Below are positions 1 through 7,328 of a DNA stretch of 64,000 nucleotides, piece after piece. The notes under the pieces are model-generated. The model was given only the letters and a program-made list of their open reading frames with translations. It did no database searches and had not been told where the DNA came from. The stretch comes from PALSA-612 sp963704335 (GTDB lineage: Bacteria; Actinomycetota; Thermoleophilia; Gaiellales; Gaiellaceae): assembly GCA_963704335.1 (NCBI GenBank), contig OY969889.1:2666001-2730000 (forward strand), in the 5' to 3' direction. Numbering within the stretch: the first letter of the stretch is position 1; each line of letters starts with the position of its first letter. The translations under genes and the position numbers were made by a program.

Positions 1-200
1 CCCAGCCAGCGGAGCGAACTCTGGATCTGCTCGGCGGCCTCGGCCACCTCGCGGCCGGTGTCGGTGTTCTCGATCCGCAGCAGGAACTCGCCGCCCTCGT
101 GGCGGGCGAAGAGCCAGTTGAAGAGCGCCGTGCGGACGTTGCCCACGTGCAGAAACCCGGTGGGACTTGGCGCCATGCGCACGCGGACGGGGTCGGCCAC
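1..200 (-). CDS. gltX: Glutamyl-tRNA synthetase, N-terminal part (cut by window edge)
   Basis: Reading back from a GTG at 200, the sequence gives VADPVRVRMAPSPTGFLHVG followed by NVRTALFNWLFARHEGGEFL. This is the class I aminoacyl-tRNA synthetase Rossmann entry with the PSPTG and HIGH-type (HVGN) ATP-binding signature of glutamyl/glutaminyl-tRNA synthetases. The enzyme charges tRNA-Glu (and often tRNA-Gln) in the cytoplasm. Only about 66 residues lie inside the window; the remainder is to the left. GltX rather than GlnS is inferred from the RTALFNWLFAR and RIENTDT motifs. It is transcribed divergently from the endonuclease IV gene with about 21 bases between the two starts, so both promoters must overlap. 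Confidence 0.9.
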   Translation of the reverse strand, partial: MADPVRVRMAPSPTGFLHVGNVRTALFNWLFARHEGGEFLLRIENTDTGREVAEAAEQIQSSLRWL

Positions 201-221
201 GGAAGTAGGTTATGCGGCACG

Positions 222-1067
222 GTGCTGATCGGCGGACACTGCGGTGGAGGCATCAAGGGCTCCATCGACCGTGCCGTCGAGATCGGCGCCGACACCTTCC
301 AGTTCTTCGCACAGGCCAACCGCGCCTGGCATTTTCCCGACCACGATCCGGCCCTGCTCGAGGCGTTTCGCGAGAAACGCGAGGCGACTGGCATCGGCGC
401 GGCGTTCATCCACGCGCTCTATCTCCTCAACCTCGCGAGCGAGAACCCGGACTTCTACGAGAAGAGCACGACTGCGCTGCGCCGAACGGCCGAGACCGCA
501 ACCGCAATCGGCGCCGAGGGCGTCTGCTTCCACACCGGCTCGCACCTGGGGGGCGGCCTCGAGGCATCACTCGACCGCATCGCAGCCGCGCTCGAGCCGG
601 CGCTCTCAGCCTGCTCGGATCAAACGTGGCTGCTGATCGAGAACACCGCCGGCAGTGGCGGCACGATCGGTCGCTCGGTCGACGAGCTGGCGACGATCGT
701 CGATCGCATGGACAAGCACCCGCAGCTCGGCCTCTGCCTCGACTCGTGCCACCTCTACGGCTCGGGTTACGACATCACCGACCGCGACGAGCTCGACCGG
801 CTGCTGGAGGAGGTCGACGAGAAGATCGGTCTCGACCGCTTGCGCCTCCTGCACATCAACGACTCGAAGGCTCCGCTCGGGTCGAATCGAGACCGGCACG
901 ACGGTGTGCTCGCCGGGCTGATGGGGGAGCGGCTCGGCGTCTTCATCGGCCACCCGAGCCTGCAGGGACTGCCGGCGGTCATCGAGACCGGCGCCGCCAG
1001 CCGAGGACCCGAGGCCGCCGACATCACGGCCTTGCGCCAGCTACATGCCCGCTGGACTACGAGCTGA
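222..1067 (+). CDS. nfo: Deoxyribonuclease IV (AP endonuclease, Nfo family)
   Basis: 281 residues from a GTG at 222. The open frame extends upstream, but that part is antisense to gltX and unlike the family. Nfo is a three-metal TIM-barrel enzyme that cuts 5' to abasic sites in base excision repair. Metal and active-site motifs appear in family order: GGH near residue 6, HTGSH (104-108), IENTAG (139-144), LDSCHLYGSGYD (about 173-184), HINDSK (211-216), RHDG (225) and a terminal ETG (255). GADTFQFF near the N-terminus is also typical. The length matches the usual 280-300. The 3' end overlaps the convergent Cys-rich gene by 11 bases. Start choice is moderately sure; TAGGTT at 206-211 could be a -10 box for a very short leader. 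Confidence 0.92.
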   Translation: MLIGGHCGGGIKGSIDRAVEIGADTFQFFAQANRAWHFPDHDPALLEAFREKREATGIGAAFIHALYLLNLASENPDFYEKSTTALRRTAETATAIGAEGVCFHTGSHLGGGLEASLDRIAAALEPALSACSDQTWLLIENTAGSGGTIGRSVDELATIVDRMDKHPQLGLCLDSCHLYGSGYDITDRDELDRLLEEVDEKIGLDRLRLLHINDSKAPLGSNRDRHDGVLAGLMGERLGVFIGHPSLQGLPAVIETGAASRGPEAADITALRQLHARWTTS

Positions 1068-1482
1068 CTTGCGCGAGGATGCGGAAGGGCGGCTCACCCA
1101 CCGGCAGCTCCGAGAACTCAGGATTGATGCACCCGAGCTCACCCTGACGGCGCTCGTAGCACGACACGACCTCCGCCCTGCACATCGGTAGCGGGCGCCG
1201 CGTCGCCCGCACGGCGCCGAAGCCCGCGCGGGTCCGCTCGGCCGCCAGCAGCAGATGCAGGTCGATCTCGCACTCGTACACCTTTTGCATGCAGCCGAGG
1301 TACGTGTGGCCGAACTCCTCGTACGCGTAGACGAACGAGCACTCCCGCTCGAGGCACGCGGCCGGATACACGACCTTCTCGCAGTGGACGTCGCAGCGGC
1401 TGCACTGGGTCTCGTCTTGCGGCCGGAGAGGAAGCGTGTCGGGCGCGCTGGAGAGCTGCCTCATGACCCTGATTGTGGCCAT
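1057..1482 (-). CDS. Small cysteine-rich protein of unknown function
   Basis: About 141 residues from the ATG at 1482 (MATIRVMRQLSS); a second ATG at 1464 is equally plausible. I do not recognise the family. The visible signature is a cluster of cysteines: CSRCDVHC near the N-terminus, then CLERECSF, GCMQKVYECEID, MCRAE, SCYERR and GCINPEF. This suggests a metal-binding (zinc or iron-sulfur) fold, but no standard motif fits. There is no signal peptide or membrane segment. It converges on nfo (11-base overlap) and is divergent from the cation exchanger gene. Likely a real lineage-specific gene because the cysteine pattern is regular and the opposite frame is a plain shadow. Confidence 0.6.
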   Translation of the reverse strand: MATIRVMRQLSSAPDTLPLRPQDETQCSRCDVHCEKVVYPAACLERECSFVYAYEEFGHTYLGCMQKVYECEIDLHLLLAAERTRAGFGAVRATRRPLPMCRAEVVSCYERRQGELGCINPEFSELPVGEPPFRILAQVSS

Positions 1483-1573
1483 ACGGTGACACCCGCCGCA
1501 AGACTTGACTTCGGCGCCGGGTTCAGGCATAGAGGTGGGTTCCGTACAGAGATGGTCTCCGGCCGAGGCCGGA

Positions 1574-1579
1574 TAGGGT
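1574..1579 (+). promoter_or_regulatory. Candidate -10 box for leaderless cax transcript
   Basis: TAGGGT lies with 7 bases between its end and the GTG start at 1587. This is the spacing at which transcription would begin on or next to the start codon, giving a leaderless or nearly leaderless mRNA, common in actinobacteria. No convincing -35 is visible. Confidence 0.4.
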
Positions 1580-1586
1580 TGCCCGC

Positions 1587-2630
1587 GTGGTGCGCAAGAT
1601 CCTCACGGCCGCGCTTGCGCTCGGCCCGCTCGTCATCCTCCTCCACTACGCCGCAGACCTCGATGAGGTGCTCGAGTTCGTGCTCGCGGCGATCGCGCTC
1701 ATCCCGCTCGCGTGGTTGATCGGAGAGGCGACCGAGCACGCGGCGCATCACACAGGCCCTGGCATCGGCGGCTTCCTGAACGCCACATTCGGCAACGCGC
1801 CCGAGCTCATCATCGCGCTCATCGCCGTCGAGGAGGGGCTCACCGAGGTCGTCCGCGGGTCGCTGACGGGCAGCGTCGTCGGCAACCTCCTGCTCGTGCT
1901 CGGTTTCTCGCTGTGGTTGGGCGGCACCGGCGACGTCGACCGTCAATCGAGCTTCACGTCGATTGCGCTCGTGGGGCTCGCCGTCGTCGTGTTCCTCGTC
2001 CCGTCGATTCCCGGGTGGGACGGCGATCCCGACCGCCACTCGCTCACGGTCGTCTCGCTCGTCATCTCGGTCGTGCTGCTCGCTGTCTACGTGGCCGTCA
2101 CGTGGCGCGCGTTGCGTCGGCACCACGAGCTCCACACGTCCGACGAGGCCTCGTTCGCGGGCTGGTCGCTTCGTGCCTCACTGCTCGTGCTCGGCGTCGC
2201 GACGCTCGTCACGGCGCTCGTGGCCGAGATCCTCGTCGGGTCGCTGGAGGTGTTCGCCGACGCGGCTGGGTTGAGTGAATTCTTCGTGGCCGCCGTCATC
2301 GTGGCGATCGTCGGCAACGCTGCCGAGCACGGAGGCGCGGTCGTGATCGCGCGACGCGGGAACATCAAGCTGGCGGCCGAGATCGCCCTCGCGTCCGGTG
2401 CCCAGGTCGCGGTGTTCCTCATCCCGTTGGTCGCGATCGTCTCGTGGGCGATCGACCCGCTGTCGCTCGCCTTCCGTCCCGTCGAGATCGCCGCAGTCGC
2501 GGGAGCCGCGGCGCTCACCGCGGTCCTGCTGCGCGACGGCCGCTCGACGAGCAGGAAGGGCGTCGTTCTCATCGCCGCCTACGGGCTGGTGGCGCTCGCG
2601 TTCCTGCTCGTCGGGGACCGGACCTTCTAG
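1587..2630 (+). CDS. cax: Calcium/proton exchanger, CaCA superfamily (Cax/ChaA type)
   Basis: 347 residues starting at tandem GTG codons. An integral inner-membrane antiporter exporting Ca2+ (or other cations) in exchange for protons. The two CaCA alpha-repeats are clear: GGFLNATFGNAPELIIALIA near residues 61-80, and VAIVGNAAEHGGAVVIARRG near 240 (the GNAAEH form of the second GN.(P/A)E motif). About ten hydrophobic helices are separated by short loops, and there is an acidic stretch after helix 1, as in the family. Length is normal. It is transcribed alone, and its TAG stop (2628-2630) shares the CTAG tetramer with the stop of the convergent aldolase gene. Substrate (Ca2+ versus Na+/K+) cannot be decided from sequence. 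Confidence 0.88.
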   Translation: MVRKILTAALALGPLVILLHYAADLDEVLEFVLAAIALIPLAWLIGEATEHAAHHTGPGIGGFLNATFGNAPELIIALIAVEEGLTEVVRGSLTGSVVGNLLLVLGFSLWLGGTGDVDRQSSFTSIALVGLAVVVFLVPSIPGWDGDPDRHSLTVVSLVISVVLLAVYVAVTWRALRRHHELHTSDEASFAGWSLRASLLVLGVATLVTALVAEILVGSLEVFADAAGLSEFFVAAVIVAIVGNAAEHGGAVVIARRGNIKLAAEIALASGAQVAVFLIPLVAIVSWAIDPLSLAFRPVEIAAVAGAAALTAVLLRDGRSTSRKGVVLIAAYGLVALAFLLVGDRTF

Positions 2631-3657
2631 GCGACGCGGACGGCCAGCGCGCGCGGTATCGCTGCCAGCGCTGCATCCACATCCGCGTCCTCGACCCCGA
2701 GATACGTGGCAAGACGCAGCACGCCGGGCGCAGCCAGCCGACCAGCACGCCCTCGGCGCCGATGCGCTCCGTCGCCTCGTCGGTCGTCAGGCCGAGCGGA
2801 TCGACCTCGAGCCCGACGAAGTTCGTGTCCACGGTCTCTGGATCCACGGGCAGTCCGGCTTCTGCGAGCCCTTCGGCGAGCCGCCGCGCGCGGGCGTGAT
2901 CCTCGGCCAGGCGGTCGACGTGATGGTCGAGCGCGTAGAGCGCCGCCGACGCCACCATGCCGGCCTGGCGCATCGCTCCGCCGAAAAGGAACTTCGCGCG
3001 CCACGCCTTGCCCATCGTCTCGCGCGGCCCGGCGAGGATCGCGCCGAGCGGACAGCCGAGACCCTTCGAGAAGCACAGCGTGACCGAGTCGGCGATGCTG
3101 CCGTACTCGGCGGCCGGCACGCCGCTCGCGACCGCGGCATTGATCAGGCGGGCTCCGTCGAGGTGGACGACAAGACCGAGCTCGCGCGCGGTCTCGGCGA
3201 CAGCCGCCAGCTCCGACAGCGGCCAGACGCGGCCGCCTGCGCTGCGATGCGTTTGCTCGAGCACGACGACGCTCGGCGGCTGCAGGTCGTCGGAGATCGT
3301 CACGACGTCGCGTAGCTGGTCGGACGTGATGCGACCGCGGTCCCCCGCCAAGGGATGGGCCACCAGCCCCGAGTGCACGGCAGGTCCGCCGGCCTCGAAG
3401 ACGAGCACGTGCGTCCGCTCCTCGGCGATCAGCTCTCCGCCCCGCTCGCTCTGACAGAAGAGCGCAATCTGATTGGCCATGGTGGCCGTCGGCAGGAACA
3501 GCGCCTCCTCCTGGCCGAGCAAGTCGGCCGCGCGGCGCTGGAGCTCGTTCACGGTCGGGTCCTCGCGCAGCTGCTCGTCGCCCACGTCCGCGGCCGCCAT
3601 CGCCGCACGCATCTCCGCGGTCGGTTTGGTAGCCGTGTCGGAGCGAAGATCGATCAC
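2627..3657 (-). CDS. ltaE: Low-specificity L-threonine aldolase, with an apparent 1-base frameshift near its 3' end
   Basis: A PLP fold-type I enzyme that cleaves L-threonine or allo-threonine to glycine and acetaldehyde. From GTG 3657 the protein opens MIDLRSDTATKPTAEM, has the PLP lysine in TLCFSKGLGCPLGA and the HLDGARL aspartate motif. The initial frame is good to GVLVGWLRP (about position 2727), then degenerates. The expected ending (GVLRLATYLGVEDADVDAAL) is in the next frame and stops at 2627. One missing G/C in the GCCGGGC run (about 2723-2729) would restore a 343-residue protein of normal length. An assembly error seems likelier than a dead gene because the downstream frame is intact. 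Glycine from this enzyme could feed the nearby cleavage system. Its start is 20 bases from the divergent rlmN. Confidence 0.82.
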
Positions 3658-3677
3658 GGGGCTATTCTCGCAGCGCG

Positions 3678-4668
3678 ATGGATCTCACCCAGCTGGAAGA
3701 GACGCTCGCCGCCCGCGGCGAGCCCGGCGTACCGCGCCAAACAGGTGTGGCAGTGGGCGGCGCGCGGCGCCGACGGCTACGACGCGATGACGAACGTGCC
3801 TGCCGGGCTGCGACAGGCACTCGAGGAGGACATGCCCTTCTCCACGCTCGAGGTCGAGACCGAGGCACGCTCGAAGGACGGCACGGTCAAGGCCCTCTTC
3901 ACCACGCACGACCGACATCCCGTCGAAGCGGTGCTCATGACGTACCGCGACGGCCGGCGATCGCTCTGCCTCTCGTCGCAGTCCGGCTGCCCGCTCACGT
4001 GCACGTTCTGCGCCACCGGCCAGATGCGCTTCCGCCGCAATCTGACGGCGGCCGAGATCGTCGACCAGGCGCTTCACTTCCGCCGGCAGGGTCCGATCAG
4101 TCACGTCGTCTTCATGGGCATGGGCGAGCCGATGCTCAACCTCGACCATGTGCTCGGTGCTGCCGCGCTGCTCCCGGACCTCGGCATCACGCCCCGGAGA
4201 ACGACCGTCTCGACTGTCGGCTGGCTGCCCGGCCTGACGCGCTTCGTGGACGATGTGAAGGAGCCGATCCGCCTCGCGCTGTCGCTGCACGCCCCCGACG
4301 ACGCGCTGCGCTCGCAGCTGATGCCCGTCAACGAGCGCTACCCACTGGCCGACGTCCTCGGCGAGTGCCGGCGCTACGCGTCGCTTCGGCGGCGGAAGGT
4401 CTTCGTGGAGTACGTGATGCTGGCCGGGGTCAACGACCGCGTCGAGCAGGCGCGGCAGCTGGCGGCCCTGCTCGAGCCGCGCCTGTTCAAGGTCAATCTC
4501 ATTCCGTACAACCCGACGGGTGCCTTCGACGGCTCGTCGCGAAAGGCGATCGACGCTTTCAAGTACGTGCTCGACCGCGCGGGACTGCCCGCGACCGTCC
4601 GCCTGACGCGCGGCCGCGACATCGACGCCGCGTGCGGGCAGCTGGCGGCGAAGAAGCTAGCCGCGTGA
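3678..4668 (+). CDS. rlmN: 23S rRNA (adenine2503-C2)-methyltransferase RlmN, with an apparent 1-base frameshift near the start
   Basis: A radical-SAM methyltransferase acting on 23S rRNA A2503 and some tRNAs. The body is excellent: SQSGCPLTCTFCATGQMRFR holds the CxxxCxxC cluster ligands, followed by HVVFMGMGEPMLN, TVSTVGWLPGL, LALSLHAPDDALR and the C-terminal AACGQLA with the methyl-carrying cysteine. The natural start is ATG 3678 (MDLTQLEETLAARGEP), but the conserved AYRAKQVWQWAARG continues in another frame. One extra base in AGCCCGGCG (about 3722-3728) explains this; without it the protein is 329 residues, close to family length. TATTCT at 3663-3668 is a possible -10. The TGA overlaps the GTG of the sulfotransferase (GTGA), suggesting translational coupling. 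Confidence 0.88.
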
Positions 4669-5562
4669 GCCAGGCCGTCGACTTCCTCCGCCGGGTGCCT
4701 CCGGCCGTCGCCTGGAGGGTGGAAGCGCGAACTCGTGGCGCCCGGCAGCGCGCGCGCGAGCTGTCAGCGCCGGCACGTGTGCGCCCGAACTTCCTCATCA
4801 TCGGCGCGCTCAAGGGAGGTACGACGTCCCTGCATCGCTATCTGAGCGATCACCCGGCCGTGTACTGCTCGAGCCGGAAGGAGGTGCACTACTTCAGCCT
4901 CACCTATCCACTCGGCGAGCGCTGGTACCTGTCGCACTTTCCCCTCGAGACCCGCGCCGCGGCGACCCGCGTCCGGCACGGCGTACGCCTGGCGGTGGGA
5001 GAGGCAACACCTGCCTACCTCTTCGACCCTCGTTCCCCCGCGCGCGTGCACGAGTTCGATCCGGGCATGAAGCTGATCGTCGTGCTGCGAGATCCCGTGG
5101 AGCGCGCGTACTCGCACTTCCAGATGGAACGGGAGACACGTGACGAGACGCGATCGTTCGAGGATGCGCTCGACTGGGAGGAGGCCGAGCTCAAGCCGGA
5201 GCTCGACCGGTGGGTCGCAGATCCCACGTACGAATCGCCGCTGCCGCTCTTCGGCCGCAGCTATATCGCCCGCGGTTGCTACGCAGAGCACGTCGAACGA
5301 TGGCTGGCGCTGTTTCCACGGGAGCAGCTGCTCGTGCTGATGAGCGACGAGCTGCGTGACGATCCGGCAAGCGCGCTGGCAAAGACGGAACGGTTCCTCG
5401 AGGTGGCGGAATGGCAGCCGGCGAGCTACCCGCAGGAGAACGTCCGCGCCTATGAGCCCATGTCGCCGGCCACTCGCGACCGCCTGCGTGCCGTGTTCGA
5501 GCCGCACGACCGCCGGCTCGAGGAGCTACTCGATGTCCGGCTCCCCTGGGCTCGCGACTTAG
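4665..5562 (+). CDS. PAPS-dependent sulfotransferase; 3' end uncertain
   Basis: Starts at the GTG overlapping the rlmN stop. The PAPS-binding loop FLIIGALKGGTTSLHRYLSD sits near residue 45, with the second PAPS motif LIVVLRDPVERAYSHFQMER near 135 and the later GCYAEHVERWLALFP, as in heparan-sulfate-type and bacterial Stf sulfotransferases. It would transfer sulfate from PAPS to a lipid, glycan or small molecule; the acceptor is unknown. The frame is convincing to LDVRLPWAR (about 5555) and then runs on as an Arg/Ser/Ala-rich shadow to 5747, antisense to the oxidase gene. A stop (TAG 5560-5562) sits one frame over directly after LPW, so one extra base in CCCCTGGG (5543-5550) is suspected. The listed end assumes that. 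Confidence 0.75.
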
Positions 5563-6387
5563 ACGCACGCTCTCGATCCGCGCGCGGCGCTTCTGGAGCT
5601 GCTGCGCCGCGTAGGGCACGAGAATCGGCAGGTCGAACGGGATCGGCTGGTAGCCCGCGAACGTCTCGCTGGCCACCTCGAGAGCCAACGGCCCGAGCTC
5701 GTCCAGCCGCGCCTCGACGACTTCCCAGATCGAAGGGTCTTCCCTGATCAGCCGTGAGAGCACGTAGATCCCGTAGGCGATGTGCCGAGACTCGTCGCGT
5801 TTGACGAGGCCGAGACCCTCTCGCAGCCCGGGCAGCAGCCCGCGCGCCTCGAGCGCCGTGAAGAACGCGTGGTAGCCCGTCTCGGCGAGCACCCCTTCGA
5901 CGATCAGCGTGTACGTGACGACGGCCTTCGCCTGCGCAGCCGGGCTTGGATCCGTGTACAGAGCGGACATCGCCGTCGGCAGCTCCTCCGCGAACAGCTG
6001 CCTGTAGCCCTCGCGATAGAAACGCGTGAGGTCGCCGTGCTCGCCGGCCACGTCGTCGAGGAAACGGCGAAAGAACTCCGTGTGCTTGCCCTCTTCCCAG
6101 AGAAACGACGTGAGATAGAGCTCCTCCTCGAGGCGACCCTCCTGCGCGATCACGCCCATAAGGGGCAGCAGGTCGAGCACCACCGACTCCTCGCCGGCGA
6201 GGAACAGCGTGCACGAGCGCAGGAGCAGGTCCTGCTCGGCGTCGGTCAGCGCGGGCCACTGCTCGCGGTCGGTCGAGAAGTCGATCGCCGCCGGGTCCCA
6301 GGTGCCGAGCCGCTTCGCCTTCTGGTACAGGCGAAACGCAGGCGCATCGCGGTCGAGCCCGGTGAGGCTCACGAGCTCTCTCGCCAT
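5559..6387 (-). CDS. R2-like ligand-binding oxidase (R2lox, Mn/Fe); C-terminus uncertain
   Basis: Opens MARELVSLTGLDRDAPAFRL. Ferritin-like metallo-oxidase related to ribonucleotide reductase R2 but in the R2lox group. All ligands of the known Mn/Fe site have equivalents: E67, E99xxH102, E164 and E199xxH202. The Val and Tyr that form the R2lox ether cross-link are also present (V70, Y159). R2lox is known from mycobacteria and Geobacillus; it binds a fatty acid and its physiological reaction is unknown. The frame is good to QLQKRRARIESV (about residue 273) and then continues as low-complexity shadow to 5191. A TAA at 5559-5561 in another frame is a possible true end, but this is a guess. It lies 5 bases downstream of the proline dehydrogenase gene, probably co-transcribed. 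Confidence 0.85.
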
Positions 6388-6392
6388 GCCGC

Positions 6393-7328
6393 CTATCCTC
6401 GCACGAGGTTTCTCAGCAGAAAGCCGATGTTGGCGGGCCGTTCGGCCAGGCGGCGCATGAGGTAGCGGTACCAGTCCGGCCCGTACGGCGTGGCGACGAG
6501 CACCTCGTACCCACGCTGGACGAGGGACAGCTGGAGCTGTGAACGCACACCGAGGAGCATCTGGAACTGGAATCGCTCCGGCGGGATCCGCTCACGTCCG
6601 ACGAACGCGATCGCGTGCTGGATCATCCGCTCGTCGTGCGTCGCGACACCGACGAAGCCGGCGCTCCAGAGCGCCCGCTCGACCAGCCGCAAGTACGCGG
6701 CGTCGACGTCAGGCTTCTCCGGGTACGCGACCTCCGGGCGCTCCAGGTATGCGCCCTTGCAGATCCGCACGTTCGGACGGAGCGGCAGCAGCTCCTCGAG
6801 ATCGCGCTCGGTTCGGTGGAGGTATGCCTGTAAGACAATGCCGACGTTGTCGAATCCCGACGCGCGGAGCCGGCGGTAGACGGCCAGCGTCGGATCGACA
6901 TAGCGGGACTCCTCCATGTCCATGCGCACGAAGTTGCCGTGGTCGGCGGCGTGCGCAGCGAGGGCGGCAACGTTCTCGAAGGCGAGCTGCTCGTCGAGCG
7001 CGAGCCCGAGATGTGTCGGCTTGATCGCGACGTTCGTTCGCAGGTCTTCCCGGTGGATGCCGTCGAGCACCCGCTTGTACTCCTCCACGACCGCCCGTGT
7101 CTCCGCCGGCTCGCGAACACCCTCACCGAGCAGCGTCGTGTTCGTGAGCAGGCCCCTCTCGTTCAGCGCTCGCAAGACCGGCACTGCCGACGCGAACGTC
7201 TCCCCGGCCACGAAGCGCTTGGCGCCGAAGCGCATGCCGTGGCGCCTGACGAATGCACGCAGCGGCTCGCTCTCCGCGGCTGCGAGGATCGCCCGCCGCG
7301 AGATCGCGTTGACCGCGCCGGAGATCAC
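6393..7328 (-). CDS. putB: Proline dehydrogenase, monofunctional (PutB type)
   Basis: 311 residues from GTG 7328. FAD-dependent TIM-barrel enzyme that oxidises L-proline to pyrroline-5-carboxylate and passes electrons to the membrane quinone pool. Family motifs are present in order: GLLTNTTLLGEGV, RMDMEESRYVD, RICKGAYLERPEVAYP with the catalytic/FAD lysine, ATHDERMIQHA, FQFQMLLGVR and the C-terminal PYGPDWYRYLMRRLAERPANI, which binds substrate. Length is that of monofunctional bacterial/thermophilic PRODH; no P5C dehydrogenase domain follows and no partner is in the window. The start overlaps the gcvPB stop by 4 bases (GTGA), placing amino acid catabolism of glycine and proline on one transcript. 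Confidence 0.93.
   Translation of the reverse strand: MISGAVNAISRRAILAAAESEPLRAFVRRHGMRFGAKRFVAGETFASAVPVLRALNERGLLTNTTLLGEGVREPAETRAVVEEYKRVLDGIHREDLRTNVAIKPTHLGLALDEQLAFENVAALAAHAADHGNFVRMDMEESRYVDPTLAVYRRLRASGFDNVGIVLQAYLHRTERDLEELLPLRPNVRICKGAYLERPEVAYPEKPDVDAAYLRLVERALWSAGFVGVATHDERMIQHAIAFVGRERIPPERFQFQMLLGVRSQLQLSLVQRGYEVLVATPYGPDWYRYLMRRLAERPANIGFLLRNLVRG

Noticed and set aside
4665..5747. Sulfotransferase reading on to 5747
   Set aside because: The last 60 residues are Arg/Ser/Ala-rich, antisense to the oxidase gene, and absent from the family; a hidden stop near 5560 is more likely.
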